From Candidatus Nitrosopumilus sp. (lineage in GTDB: Archaea > Thermoproteota > Nitrososphaeria > Nitrososphaerales > Nitrosopumilaceae): a DNA stretch of 26,480 nucleotides. Position numbers and translations under genes: made by a program. Numbering within the stretch: the first letter of the stretch is position 1; the number at the start of each line of letters is the position of its first letter. Where the stretch lies: positions 1 through 26,480 of the forward strand of contig JADHUF010000006.1 in assembly GCA_016784625.1 (NCBI GenBank), in the 5' to 3' direction. A model generated the notes under the pieces. It did no database searches and was not told the origin of the DNA. It saw only the letters and a program-made list of their open reading frames with translations. Positions 14,015-21,253 of the stretch are shown piece by piece.

Positions 14015-14323
14015 TTATGTTAAAGATAATTCAATGTAAACATCATCAGGGATTTTAAGTCGCATTAGTTGTCTAATTGCTTTATCATCAGCATTAATGT
14101 TGATAATTCTTCTATGCATCTTCATTTCCCATTTCTCATAAGTTTCAGTACCACTACCACATGGAGATTTTCTAGTAGCAACATGTAATCTTTTAACAGG
14201 AAGTGGAGTAGGACCTTTTATTTTAACGCCAGTTTTTTTGCCAATGCCCATAATTTCACCACAGACACCATCTAACTTTGGTAAATCAGTAGATGTAAGT
14301 TTAACACGGGCAGTTTGTGTCAT
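14015..14323 (-). CDS. rpsJ: 30S ribosomal protein S10
   Basis: A 102-aa ribosomal protein of the small-subunit head. It shows MTQTARVKLTSTDLPKLDGV, IGKKTGVKIKGPTPLPVKRL, and RKSPCGSGTETYEKWEMKMH, the usual archaeal/eukaryotic (uS10) pattern, ending IPDDVYIELSLT. The frame is open further upstream, but those codons overlap the EF-1A gene; ATG 14323, 10 nt after the EF-1A stop, gives the family length. Placement directly after the EF-1A gene is the conserved archaeal order. Confidence 0.97.
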   Translation of the reverse strand: MTQTARVKLTSTDLPKLDGVCGEIMGIGKKTGVKIKGPTPLPVKRLHVATRKSPCGSGTETYEKWEMKMHRRIININADDKAIRQLMRLKIPDDVYIELSLT

Positions 14324-14333
14324 GAAAACCAGT

Positions 14334-15632
14334 CTATGGTTTGTACTCTTCAGTAATTTCTTTGACGATTCCTGCTGCGATAGTTGCACCCATATCTCTT
14401 AGAGCGAATCTACCCATTTCAGGGAAATCTTGGAATGTTTCGATACAAGTTGGTCTTACAGGTCTAATTTTGACAATTGCAGAATCTCCAACTTTAAGGA
14501 ATTTTGGATTTTCTTCTTCAACTGCACCAGTTGCTGGGTTGATCTTTTGGAGGAACTCAGTAACAGTTGCTGCAACTTGTGCAGTATGTGCATGCATAAC
14601 TGGTGTATAACCAGGTGCAATTGCTGTTGGGTGATGAATAACTATAATTTGTGCTTTGAATTCTTTTGCAACATTTGGTGGTGCATCAGGATGTCCAAGT
14701 ACATCGCCTCTCTTGATATCTTTCTTTTCAACACCTCTAAGGTTGAAACCAATATTGTCACCTGCTTCTGCTGATGGCATTTCTGTGTGGTGAGTTTCAA
14801 TTGATTTGATTTCACCAGGAGCGCCTGAAGGCATTACAATAATTTTATCACCTGCTTTCATAGTTCCTGTTTCAACTCTACCTACAGGTACAGTACCTAC
14901 ACCAGTAATGGTGTAAACATCTTGAATTGGAACACGCAGTGGTTTACCAGTTGGTTTTTCTGGCACTGTAAAGTCATCAAATGTTTCAAGTAATGTCTTT
15001 CCACTGTACCATGGCATGTTCTCAGATTTTTTAACTAAATTATCACCTTTCCATCCAGAAACTGGAATGAATGGTACGTTTTCTAATTTGTAACCTACAG
15101 ATTTTACTAATTTTTCACCTTTTTCTTTGGCTGCTTTGAATGCATCTTCAGAATAGTTACTATCATCCATTTTATTGATTGCAACAATAAGTTGGCCTAC
15201 ACCGAGTGTCTTTAACAAGAATGCATGTTCTCTTGCTTGACCGCCGGCTGCAATTGCAGTATCAGTTTCACCTTCTTTTGCTGAAAGTACTAAAATGGCT
15301 GCATCTGCTTCAGAAGCGCCAGTAATCATGTTTTTAATGAAATCTCTGTGACCAGGTGCATCAATTAATGTAAAGAAGTATTTTGATGACTCAAATTTTT
15401 GGAAAGCAAGATCAATTGTGATACCTCTTTCTCTTTCGTCTTTAATGTTATCCATAACCCACGCATACTTGAAAGTGTCACCTTTTCCTGTCTTTTCTGA
15501 TTCTGCGGCATGTGCTGCAATTGTTCTTTCATCTACAACACCTAGATCCATCAAGAAATGACCCATAGTTGTTGATTTACCGTTATCAATGTGACCGGTT
15601 ACAATCATGTTCAAGTGTGGTTTGTCTGCCAT
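14334..15632 (-). CDS. tuf: Translation elongation factor EF-1A (aEF1A)
   Basis: A 432-aa GTPase that delivers aminoacyl-tRNA to the ribosome. G motifs: GHIDNGKST at 13-21, DAPGH at 91-95, NKMD at 153-156, and PVSGW as the G5 region; domains 2 and 3 follow (TVPVGRVETGTM; MHAHTAQVAATVTEFL; TVRPVRPTC-like segment and FALRDMGATIAAG). The P-loop has Asn at residue 17 where EF-Tu/EF-1A usually have His (GHVDHGKS). Start ATG at 15632; CATTTATTAG at 15653-15662 provides the TATA box on the minus strand, 25 nt upstream. S10 follows 10 nt downstream. Confidence 0.98.
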   Translation of the reverse strand: MADKPHLNMIVTGHIDNGKSTTMGHFLMDLGVVDERTIAAHAAESEKTGKGDTFKYAWVMDNIKDERERGITIDLAFQKFESSKYFFTLIDAPGHRDFIKNMITGASEADAAILVLSAKEGETDTAIAAGGQAREHAFLLKTLGVGQLIVAINKMDDSNYSEDAFKAAKEKGEKLVKSVGYKLENVPFIPVSGWKGDNLVKKSENMPWYSGKTLLETFDDFTVPEKPTGKPLRVPIQDVYTITGVGTVPVGRVETGTMKAGDKIIVMPSGAPGEIKSIETHHTEMPSAEAGDNIGFNLRGVEKKDIKRGDVLGHPDAPPNVAKEFKAQIIVIHHPTAIAPGYTPVMHAHTAQVAATVTEFLQKINPATGAVEEENPKFLKVGDSAIVKIRPVRPTCIETFQDFPEMGRFALRDMGATIAAGIVKEITEEYKP

Positions 15633-15730
15633 ATGGAGTGGCTTGCTGAGGGCATTTATTAGCGTTATGGATTTTTGAAAAAAACTCTATTTTTTTTCAA
15701 AGAAATTTAGATCAGATGACTTTGTCAAAA

Positions 15731-15740
15731 GCACATAAAT
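15731..15740 (+). promoter_or_regulatory. TATA box of FBP aldolase/phosphatase gene
   Basis: GCACATAAAT is centred about 27 nt before the ATG at 15763, consistent with a leaderless mRNA. The EF-1A TATA box lies 70 bp away on the opposite strand, so the divergent promoters share about 130 bp. Confidence 0.45.
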
Positions 15741-15762
15741 CAAAGGGGCAAAAAAGAGAATT

Positions 15763-16899
15763 ATGAAGATTACAGTATCAGTTATCAAAGCAGATGTAGG
15801 TGGAGTTGGAGGTCATACAAAACCAAGTGATGGTTTAATTGAAGCAATCAGAAACACCGTCAAAAATTCAGCAGACTTGTTGATCGATTATTACATTGGA
15901 TATTGTGGAGATGACACTCACATTGTAATGTCTCACACTCATGGAGTAGACAATGAAAAAATTCACAAACTTGCTTGGGATGCATTCATGGCAGGAACTC
16001 AAGTTGCTAAAGAAGAAGGACTGTATGGTGCAGGACAAGATTTGTTAAAAGATTCGTTTTCAGGAAATGTGAAAGGAATGGGTCCAGGGGTTGCAGAAAT
16101 GGAATTTGAAGAAAGACCAAATGAAGCATTTACAGTTTTTGCAGCAGACAAAACAGAGCCTGGTGCATTCAACTATCCAATTTATAGAATGTTTGTAGAT
16201 GCACTAAGTAATACAGGTCTAATTGTAAACAAATCACTTGCAGCAGGCGTTAAGATAAACATCATGGATGTAGAAAAAGCACAAATTGCAGAACTAGAAT
16301 TATGGCAAGACAAACCAACAATTGAAGCAGCGCTGATGTATCCAGGAAGATACGTAGTAGATTCAGTATACACTAAGGAAGGTGAACCAATTTTAGATGC
16401 ATCAACTGATAGATTACACAATATTGCAGGAACATATGTTGGAAAAGATGATCCAATTTGTCTAGTTAGAACACAAAAGAATTTTCCAGCAACAGAAGAA
16501 GTAGGAAGTGTCTTTAACAATCCACATTATGTTGCAGGAAATACTAGAGGAAGTCACAATATGCCATTAATGCCTGTAAAACTAAATTCTGCAGCAACGA
16601 TCAATTTCTGCATTCCAATTGTAGAAGCACTAGTATTCAGTATGCATAATGGAAAACTTACTGGTCCATTTGATGGATTTTCAACTCCAGATTGGGATTA
16701 CATTAGAGAGATTGCAACAAAGAAAGCAATATCAATTAGAAGTCAAGGATTCATTCATCCAGCAACTCTTGTTCCATCAGAATTAGAATATGCTGAAGGG
16801 TACAAAGCAAGAATGAGTATACTTGAGAGTAAGATGAAACCCATGGAAGGAGATACCTCCAGTGGGGCAAAAAAAGAAAATTACGAAGATCCAGATTAG
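15763..16899 (+). CDS. fbp: Fructose-1,6-bisphosphate aldolase/phosphatase (bifunctional, archaeal)
   Basis: A 378-aa type V FBPase that both condenses triose phosphates and dephosphorylates fructose-1,6-bisphosphate, making gluconeogenesis one-way. Signature parts: MKITVSVIKADVGGVGGHTK with metal ligands D11 and H18, GYCGDDTHIVMSHTHG (D50, D51, H53), GMGPGVAEMEFEERP, AADKTEPGAFNYPIYRMF, and YVVDSVYTKEGEP, the region expected to contain the Schiff-base Lys and partner Tyr. Length is normal, with a ~20-residue polar C-terminal tail (DTSSGAKKENYEDPD). In autotrophic Nitrososphaerota it channels triose phosphates from carbon fixation into hexoses. Divergent from EF-1A. Confidence 0.97.
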   Translation: MKITVSVIKADVGGVGGHTKPSDGLIEAIRNTVKNSADLLIDYYIGYCGDDTHIVMSHTHGVDNEKIHKLAWDAFMAGTQVAKEEGLYGAGQDLLKDSFSGNVKGMGPGVAEMEFEERPNEAFTVFAADKTEPGAFNYPIYRMFVDALSNTGLIVNKSLAAGVKINIMDVEKAQIAELELWQDKPTIEAALMYPGRYVVDSVYTKEGEPILDASTDRLHNIAGTYVGKDDPICLVRTQKNFPATEEVGSVFNNPHYVAGNTRGSHNMPLMPVKLNSAATINFCIPIVEALVFSMHNGKLTGPFDGFSTPDWDYIREIATKKAISIRSQGFIHPATLVPSELEYAEGYKARMSILESKMKPMEGDTSSGAKKENYEDPD

Positions 16900-16962
16900 C
16901 AAATTCTTTTGTTATCAAAAGCATAGGAAAAAGTTAAATCAAAAAAGACACTAGAAAAAGTG

Positions 16963-17376
16963 ATGCTAAAATATTTTCAAATACCTTTTGAGTTGAAAAC
17001 ATATGTCATTACAGCATTAGCAGTGATCTCATTTTCTAATTTTATGGCAGTTTTATTTGGACAAACTATACCAGGAGTCTTTCTGACATTTTTCAAAATA
17101 GCTGGGGAATATGTGATTTTAGGATCAGTCTTTGTTTTTGCATTATTTTGGCTTGTCAGGGCAAAGCCTCGTAATCGTCCAAAACACTATTCAGTAGTGA
17201 TATTTGACGTATATGGAAAAAAGAGTCAAATCGATGGCATTAGAACTGATTTCAAAACACACGATGTGGCTTGGAGTTTTATGAAACAATACAAAAAAGC
17301 ATATCCATTATACAACTTTGCACTAGTATCAGATCATCTAAAAGCAAACAAACCAACAATTTTCAAATACATCTAG
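16963..17376 (+). CDS. Small membrane protein (137 aa)
   Basis: Not recognised. Two transmembrane segments are visible: about residues 15-40 (VITALAVISFSNFMAVLFG) and 44-68 (GEYVILGSVFVFALFWLV), followed by RAKPRNRPK and a soluble ~70-residue domain (HYSVVIFDVYGKKSQIDGIR and on to LVSDHLKANKPTIFKYI) that should be cytosolic by the positive-inside rule. The frame also opens with GTG at 16960 directly before the ATG; either gives nearly the same product. Same strand as, and 36 nt ahead of, the DNA ligase gene. Confidence 0.7.
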   Translation: MLKYFQIPFELKTYVITALAVISFSNFMAVLFGQTIPGVFLTFFKIAGEYVILGSVFVFALFWLVRAKPRNRPKHYSVVIFDVYGKKSQIDGIRTDFKTHDVAWSFMKQYKKAYPLYNFALVSDHLKANKPTIFKYI

Positions 17377-17412
17377 TTTCAAACTTTTATTCGGGATACG
17401 TAGAAGATTAGA

Positions 17413-19185
17413 ATGGAGTTTTCTATTTTAGCTGATTCTTTTAACAAAATGGAATCAACTAGGAAAAGATTAGAGTTAACTCAATATTTAGTAGAATTAT
17501 TTGAGAAAACACCTCATGAAATTATTTCCAAGATAGTATATCTATTGCAAGGAAAATTAAGACCAGATTTTGAAGGAGTGGAATTAGGAGTAGCAGAAAG
17601 ATTAGCAATAGGGGCAATAGCAAAATCAGCAGGTACAGATGAGGCAATAAGAAAAATCGAAGAAGAATATAAAAAAAATGGGGATTTAGGTCATGCAGCT
17701 TCTATAATTTTAGAACAAAAAGAACAAACAACATTCATGGTACAAGACATTACAGTGGAACGTGTCTATGATACTCTATACACAATTGCAGAATTGGAAG
17801 GAATGAAAACTCAGAATAGAAAAATGGTACACATTGCAGGTTTACTCAATGATGCAACTCCAGTAGAAGCAAAATTTATTCTAAAACTTTTGTTAGGAAC
17901 TCTAAGACTAGGAATTGCAGAAAATACTGTTATGGATGCATTAGCAATAGCATTTTCAGGAAGTAAGGATAACAGAAAAGTTTTGGAGTATGCATACAAT
18001 GTATCTAGTGATTTAGGGAAAGTTGCTGAAACTATTGCAACTAAAGGGATTGAAGGAGTGGAAAAATTTGAAATTATTTTATTTAATCCAATTAGGCCAA
18101 TGCTTGCTGACAGAGTAAAAAGTGAAGAAGAGGCAATTGAAAAAATGGGTGAAGAATTTGCAGCTGAATACAAATTAGATGGAGAAAGAGTGCAGGTTCA
18201 CATTGAAGGGGAAAAAGTAGTATTATTTTCAAGAAGTCTAGAAAATATTTCTAGTTATTATCCAGACATCATAGAAAAAGTTCCTAAATTAATTCAAGCT
18301 GATAATGTAATACTAGAAGCAGAAGCAGTTGCAATTAATGAAAACACTGGAGAGTTTTTACCTTTTCAAGAATTAATGCATAGAAGAAGAAAATACAAAA
18401 TAGAAAAAGCAGTTACACAGTATCCAATTACTGTAAATGTATTTGATATTTTATACTGTAATGGGAAAAACTGCTTAGAATTAGATTATAAAGATAGAAG
18501 AGAAAAGCTAGAAAAAATTGTAAAAGAAGATGAATTTGTAAAATACATTCCAATGAGTATTGTTAAAAATGAAAATGAGATCGAAGACTTTTTTGAAAAT
18601 AGCATCAATGCAGGAAGTGAGGGATTAATGTTAAAAATGCTGGACAAGCCATACAAAGCAGGTTCAAGGGGCAGTCATTGGTTAAAACTGAAAAGAGAGT
18701 ATCAAAATGAATTAGGAGATAGTTTAGATCTTGTAGTAATTGGGGGATTTTTTGGGAAAGGAAGAAGAACAGGAAGCTATGGAACATTACTACTTGCAAC
18801 ATATGATGATAATGAAGATACTTTCCCAAGTATTTGCAAAGTGGGAACAGGGTTTTCAGACGAATCATTAGATCAATTGTATCAAATTTTACATCCAAAA
18901 GTTACAATCAAAAAAAATCCAAGAATCATCAGTGAAATGGAAGCTGATGTGTGGTTTGAGCCAGAATTAGTAATAGAAGTAGTAGCATCAGAAATTACAC
19001 TCAGTCCAATTCACAAAGCAGCAAAAGATGTAATAAGAAAAGATGCAGGACTTGCTTTGAGATTTCCAAAATTTACAGGAAAGATCAGGGTTGAAAAAAC
19101 AGTGGAAGATGCTTCAACTAATGAAGAAATCATCACACTGTACAAAGGACAGAAAAAAGTAGCACATGATAAAAATTTGATATAA
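17413..19185 (+). CDS. lig: ATP-dependent DNA ligase
   Basis: A 590-aa archaeal replicative DNA ligase. An N-terminal helical DNA-binding domain covers about 1-210 (LLGTLRLGIAENTVMDALA), then the adenylation domain with the nucleophile K254 in EYKLDGERVQ (motif I), motif III (ILEAEAVAI), motif IV (EGLMLKM) and motif V (SHWLKLKREY), and a C-terminal OB fold starting near DLVVIGGFFGKGRRTGSYGT. Length and order are as in crenarchaeal and thaumarchaeal Lig. It seals nicks at Okazaki fragments and in repair, usually with PCNA. The final residues do not show an obvious canonical PIP box. Confidence 0.97.
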   Translation: MEFSILADSFNKMESTRKRLELTQYLVELFEKTPHEIISKIVYLLQGKLRPDFEGVELGVAERLAIGAIAKSAGTDEAIRKIEEEYKKNGDLGHAASIILEQKEQTTFMVQDITVERVYDTLYTIAELEGMKTQNRKMVHIAGLLNDATPVEAKFILKLLLGTLRLGIAENTVMDALAIAFSGSKDNRKVLEYAYNVSSDLGKVAETIATKGIEGVEKFEIILFNPIRPMLADRVKSEEEAIEKMGEEFAAEYKLDGERVQVHIEGEKVVLFSRSLENISSYYPDIIEKVPKLIQADNVILEAEAVAINENTGEFLPFQELMHRRRKYKIEKAVTQYPITVNVFDILYCNGKNCLELDYKDRREKLEKIVKEDEFVKYIPMSIVKNENEIEDFFENSINAGSEGLMLKMLDKPYKAGSRGSHWLKLKREYQNELGDSLDLVVIGGFFGKGRRTGSYGTLLLATYDDNEDTFPSICKVGTGFSDESLDQLYQILHPKVTIKKNPRIISEMEADVWFEPELVIEVVASEITLSPIHKAAKDVIRKDAGLALRFPKFTGKIRVEKTVEDASTNEEIITLYKGQKKVAHDKNLI

Positions 19186-19251
19186 TCGCGCTCAAAAAAC
19201 ATTACAACTCGTAGAGGATTTAAATTACCAGATGGTTTTTTGTTTTCTGTT

Positions 19252-19905
19252 ATGTATAGCGGAGAGCTTGAAGTTCAAGCAAAAAGAAAGGCAATAGCAG
19301 TTTTACAAGACGAAATTAACAGAATTCTAAATGCTTCCAGAGAACTTGCAACGATACCTGAACTTATGATGAAAAAGGATAAGACAGGAATCAAAAATGC
19401 AATAGCACAGATTTCTACAATTGAAGAAGAAGTAGAAAACCTAAGACGAAAAATTACACGAGAAGTAGCAGATGTTGGAGGATTAATCATGAATAGAGAA
19501 AATCTTCTCAATACAGCATACACAATGGATGAAATTGCAGGTTACATTACAGGTATTTCATTCAAACTCTCAAACGTAAAGATGACTACACTAAAAAGTG
19601 CAAAATTGGATAAAGACATCACAAAGTTGATCGAACTAGTTGTAGACGAAGTTTACAAACTAAATGAAATCATTAGAAGTCTTAACACAAACACTGCTAA
19701 TGCAATAGAATTAGCTCAAGAAACACAAACAATTGAAAGAGAAATTGACATCAAATACAGAGAAGCTACAATAAAACTTCTAGAAGGAGTAACAAACACA
19801 AGAGAACTGTTGTTAATTAAAGATGTGATAGAAGGAATTGAAGAAATGTCAGACAAATGTCAAAGAGTATCAGATTCTTTCATATTACTAGCATTGAGCC
19901 TGTAA
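19252..19905 (+). CDS. DUF47 / PhoU-like protein
   Basis: A 217-aa all-helical protein of the DUF47 (PhoU-related) family. The C-terminal half shows the family pattern DIKYREATIKLLEGV, ELLLIKDVIEGIEEMSDKCQ and RVSDSFILLALS, where acidic clusters bind metal in relatives. Known members often accompany PiT phosphate transporters and help regulate phosphate uptake; no transporter is next to it here. The frame is open upstream to a TTG at 19240 and beyond without ATG; GATTTAAATTACC near 19216-19228 is a TATA box, which places the leaderless start at ATG 19252. Confidence 0.85.
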   Translation: MYSGELEVQAKRKAIAVLQDEINRILNASRELATIPELMMKKDKTGIKNAIAQISTIEEEVENLRRKITREVADVGGLIMNRENLLNTAYTMDEIAGYITGISFKLSNVKMTTLKSAKLDKDITKLIELVVDEVYKLNEIIRSLNTNTANAIELAQETQTIEREIDIKYREATIKLLEGVTNTRELLLIKDVIEGIEEMSDKCQRVSDSFILLALSL

Positions 19906-19962
19906 ACAAAATACATCATTTTACCTTTTTACTTTATTTTCAATACTTCAAAAATAATGTAA

Positions 19963-20541
19963 TTGACTAAAGAATTCATATACACACAAAGAGTTACAAA
20001 AATAATGAAAAGTGAATTAATTGATAATAGAATAATTGTTTGGAATATTAATGATTCACGTAAACTTTTCAGTCAAGGATATTATGGAAAACCAATAGGT
20101 ATTCCAAAACCAAAAATTGAAGAGATAGATGTTCCATTAATTTTGGATCTAATTGAAGGACTGTATCTTTTAGAAAATAAAAAAATTACAATCACTAAAT
20201 CAAAACAAAAATTAACCATTAACCAAATGATTGGGGTTTGTAAAAAAGAATATCATGATTTTGATAAAAAATATCTAGTTTACAAGAACTTTAGAGACAA
20301 AGGATACATCATCAATCCAGGAATAAAATTTGGTTGTGACTTTGCAGTGTATGAGAAAGGACCAGGAATTGATCATGCGCCATATCTAATTCAAGTCTAT
20401 AATAGAAATGAATTCATCACATCAACAGGAATTGTTCTTGCGGGGCGACTTGCAACTACAGTAAGAAAACAATTCATTTTTGCAATTCCAAAAGGCAAAG
20501 ACAAAGTAGATTTTCTTGCTTTAGATTGGTGGAAAGCTTAA
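19963..20541 (+). CDS. endA: tRNA-splicing endonuclease
   Basis: A 192-aa archaeal tRNA-intron endonuclease, which cuts the bulge-helix-bulge structure in pre-tRNAs and pre-rRNA. The catalytic triad can be placed at Y130 (FGCDFAVYEKG), H138 (GIDHAPYLIQV) and K169 (TTVRKQFIFA), with YKNFRDKGYIINPGIKFG before it, all in the C-terminal domain; the N-terminal domain covers about 1-90. Size fits a one-copy (homotetramer) or two-subunit (alpha2beta2) enzyme. The TTG start at 19963 is supported by a TATA-like CTTTATTTTC centred about 27 nt upstream; an internal ATG at 20005 is the alternative. Confidence 0.93.
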   Translation: MTKEFIYTQRVTKIMKSELIDNRIIVWNINDSRKLFSQGYYGKPIGIPKPKIEEIDVPLILDLIEGLYLLENKKITITKSKQKLTINQMIGVCKKEYHDFDKKYLVYKNFRDKGYIINPGIKFGCDFAVYEKGPGIDHAPYLIQVYNRNEFITSTGIVLAGRLATTVRKQFIFAIPKGKDKVDFLALDWWKA

Positions 20542-20921
20542 ACAGTTTTTATGTGACCAGCTATTCGATCATAAATTTCAAAAAGTTCTTTGGTAATACC
20601 AAAAGCAATGTGATTATCCCATTTACCTCGAATTCTAACTGCATCATCAGTAGGTTCGACATAGATAGTAGCACCTTTGAGGGATTGTTTTGCAATCATC
20701 GAATTAAGTTCATCATCTTCATTTAGTTTTGAGGATAATCTTCCAGAGCCATCCCATTGAACTTTAAGAATAGTTTTTGCTCCAAAATGACCATTAGTGA
20801 TTAATTTTGTTTTTGCAAGATACATCCCAGGATTATCACCGACATTTTTTTTGACAATAAAATGTGCTTGAAATCTATCTAATGCGCCCCATGGAAGTGG
20901 ATTTGGATCTTGCATTTTCAT
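20538..20921 (-). CDS. Hypothetical protein (127 aa)
   Basis: Not recognised. A soluble, probably beta-rich protein, with segments such as RFQAHFIVKKNVGDNPGMYL, AKTILKVQWDGSGRLSSKL and ATIYVEPTDDAVRIRGKWDN, ending in a helix (LFEIYDRIAGHIKTV). No cysteine or membrane segment. Its ATG overlaps the stop of the upstream gene (ATGA), so translation of the two is probably coupled; the 3' end overlaps the endonuclease gene by 4 nt. Confidence 0.65.
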   Translation of the reverse strand: MKMQDPNPLPWGALDRFQAHFIVKKNVGDNPGMYLAKTKLITNGHFGAKTILKVQWDGSGRLSSKLNEDDELNSMIAKQSLKGATIYVEPTDDAVRIRGKWDNHIAFGITKELFEIYDRIAGHIKTV

Positions 20922-21154
20922 CCCTTTTGAATAATTTGAATTACATCGATGTTAGAATTCTTGACATCAAGACATCCTCTATTAGTTATCATTCTAGGGG
21001 TTTGAGTAAAATATCTGCTATAATAATCACCTTTTTCAACATCATCAGTTCCAATTTCTTTTGATTCAGAATCCACTCCTATTTCTTTTAACATTCCACT
21101 AAATTTTTCAGGCCATGTTTGAGAAACAAACGTATCGGACTCTGTATCATGCAT
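20918..21154 (-). CDS. Hypothetical protein (78 aa)
   Basis: Not recognised. A short acidic protein (MHDTESDTFVSQTWPEKFSG start; VDSESKEIGTDDVEKGDYYS) with a C-terminal beta/helix segment NSNIDVIQIIQKG. One cysteine. It is the first gene of a two-gene unit with the 127-aa protein, overlapping it by 4 nt, and is divergent from the double SDR with about 100 bp between. Confidence 0.6.
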   Translation of the reverse strand: MHDTESDTFVSQTWPEKFSGMLKEIGVDSESKEIGTDDVEKGDYYSRYFTQTPRMITNRGCLDVKNSNIDVIQIIQKG

Positions 21155-21253
21155 AAAAAATTATGAAGCATACCCACAAATAAAGATATCAAGAAATTAT
21201 TTACAACAGGGATCAATCCAATTAAATATCATAAAAGTTTTGACAGTTTATCT

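Noticed and set aside
14324..14389. Longer N-terminus for S10
   Set aside because: These codons overlap the end of EF-1A and lack similarity to S10; ATG 14323 gives the normal length.
14341..14774. Long plus-strand frames opposite the EF-1A gene
   Set aside because: They are shadows of a strongly conserved gene on the other strand, with low-complexity Cys/Asn-rich translation and no promoter.
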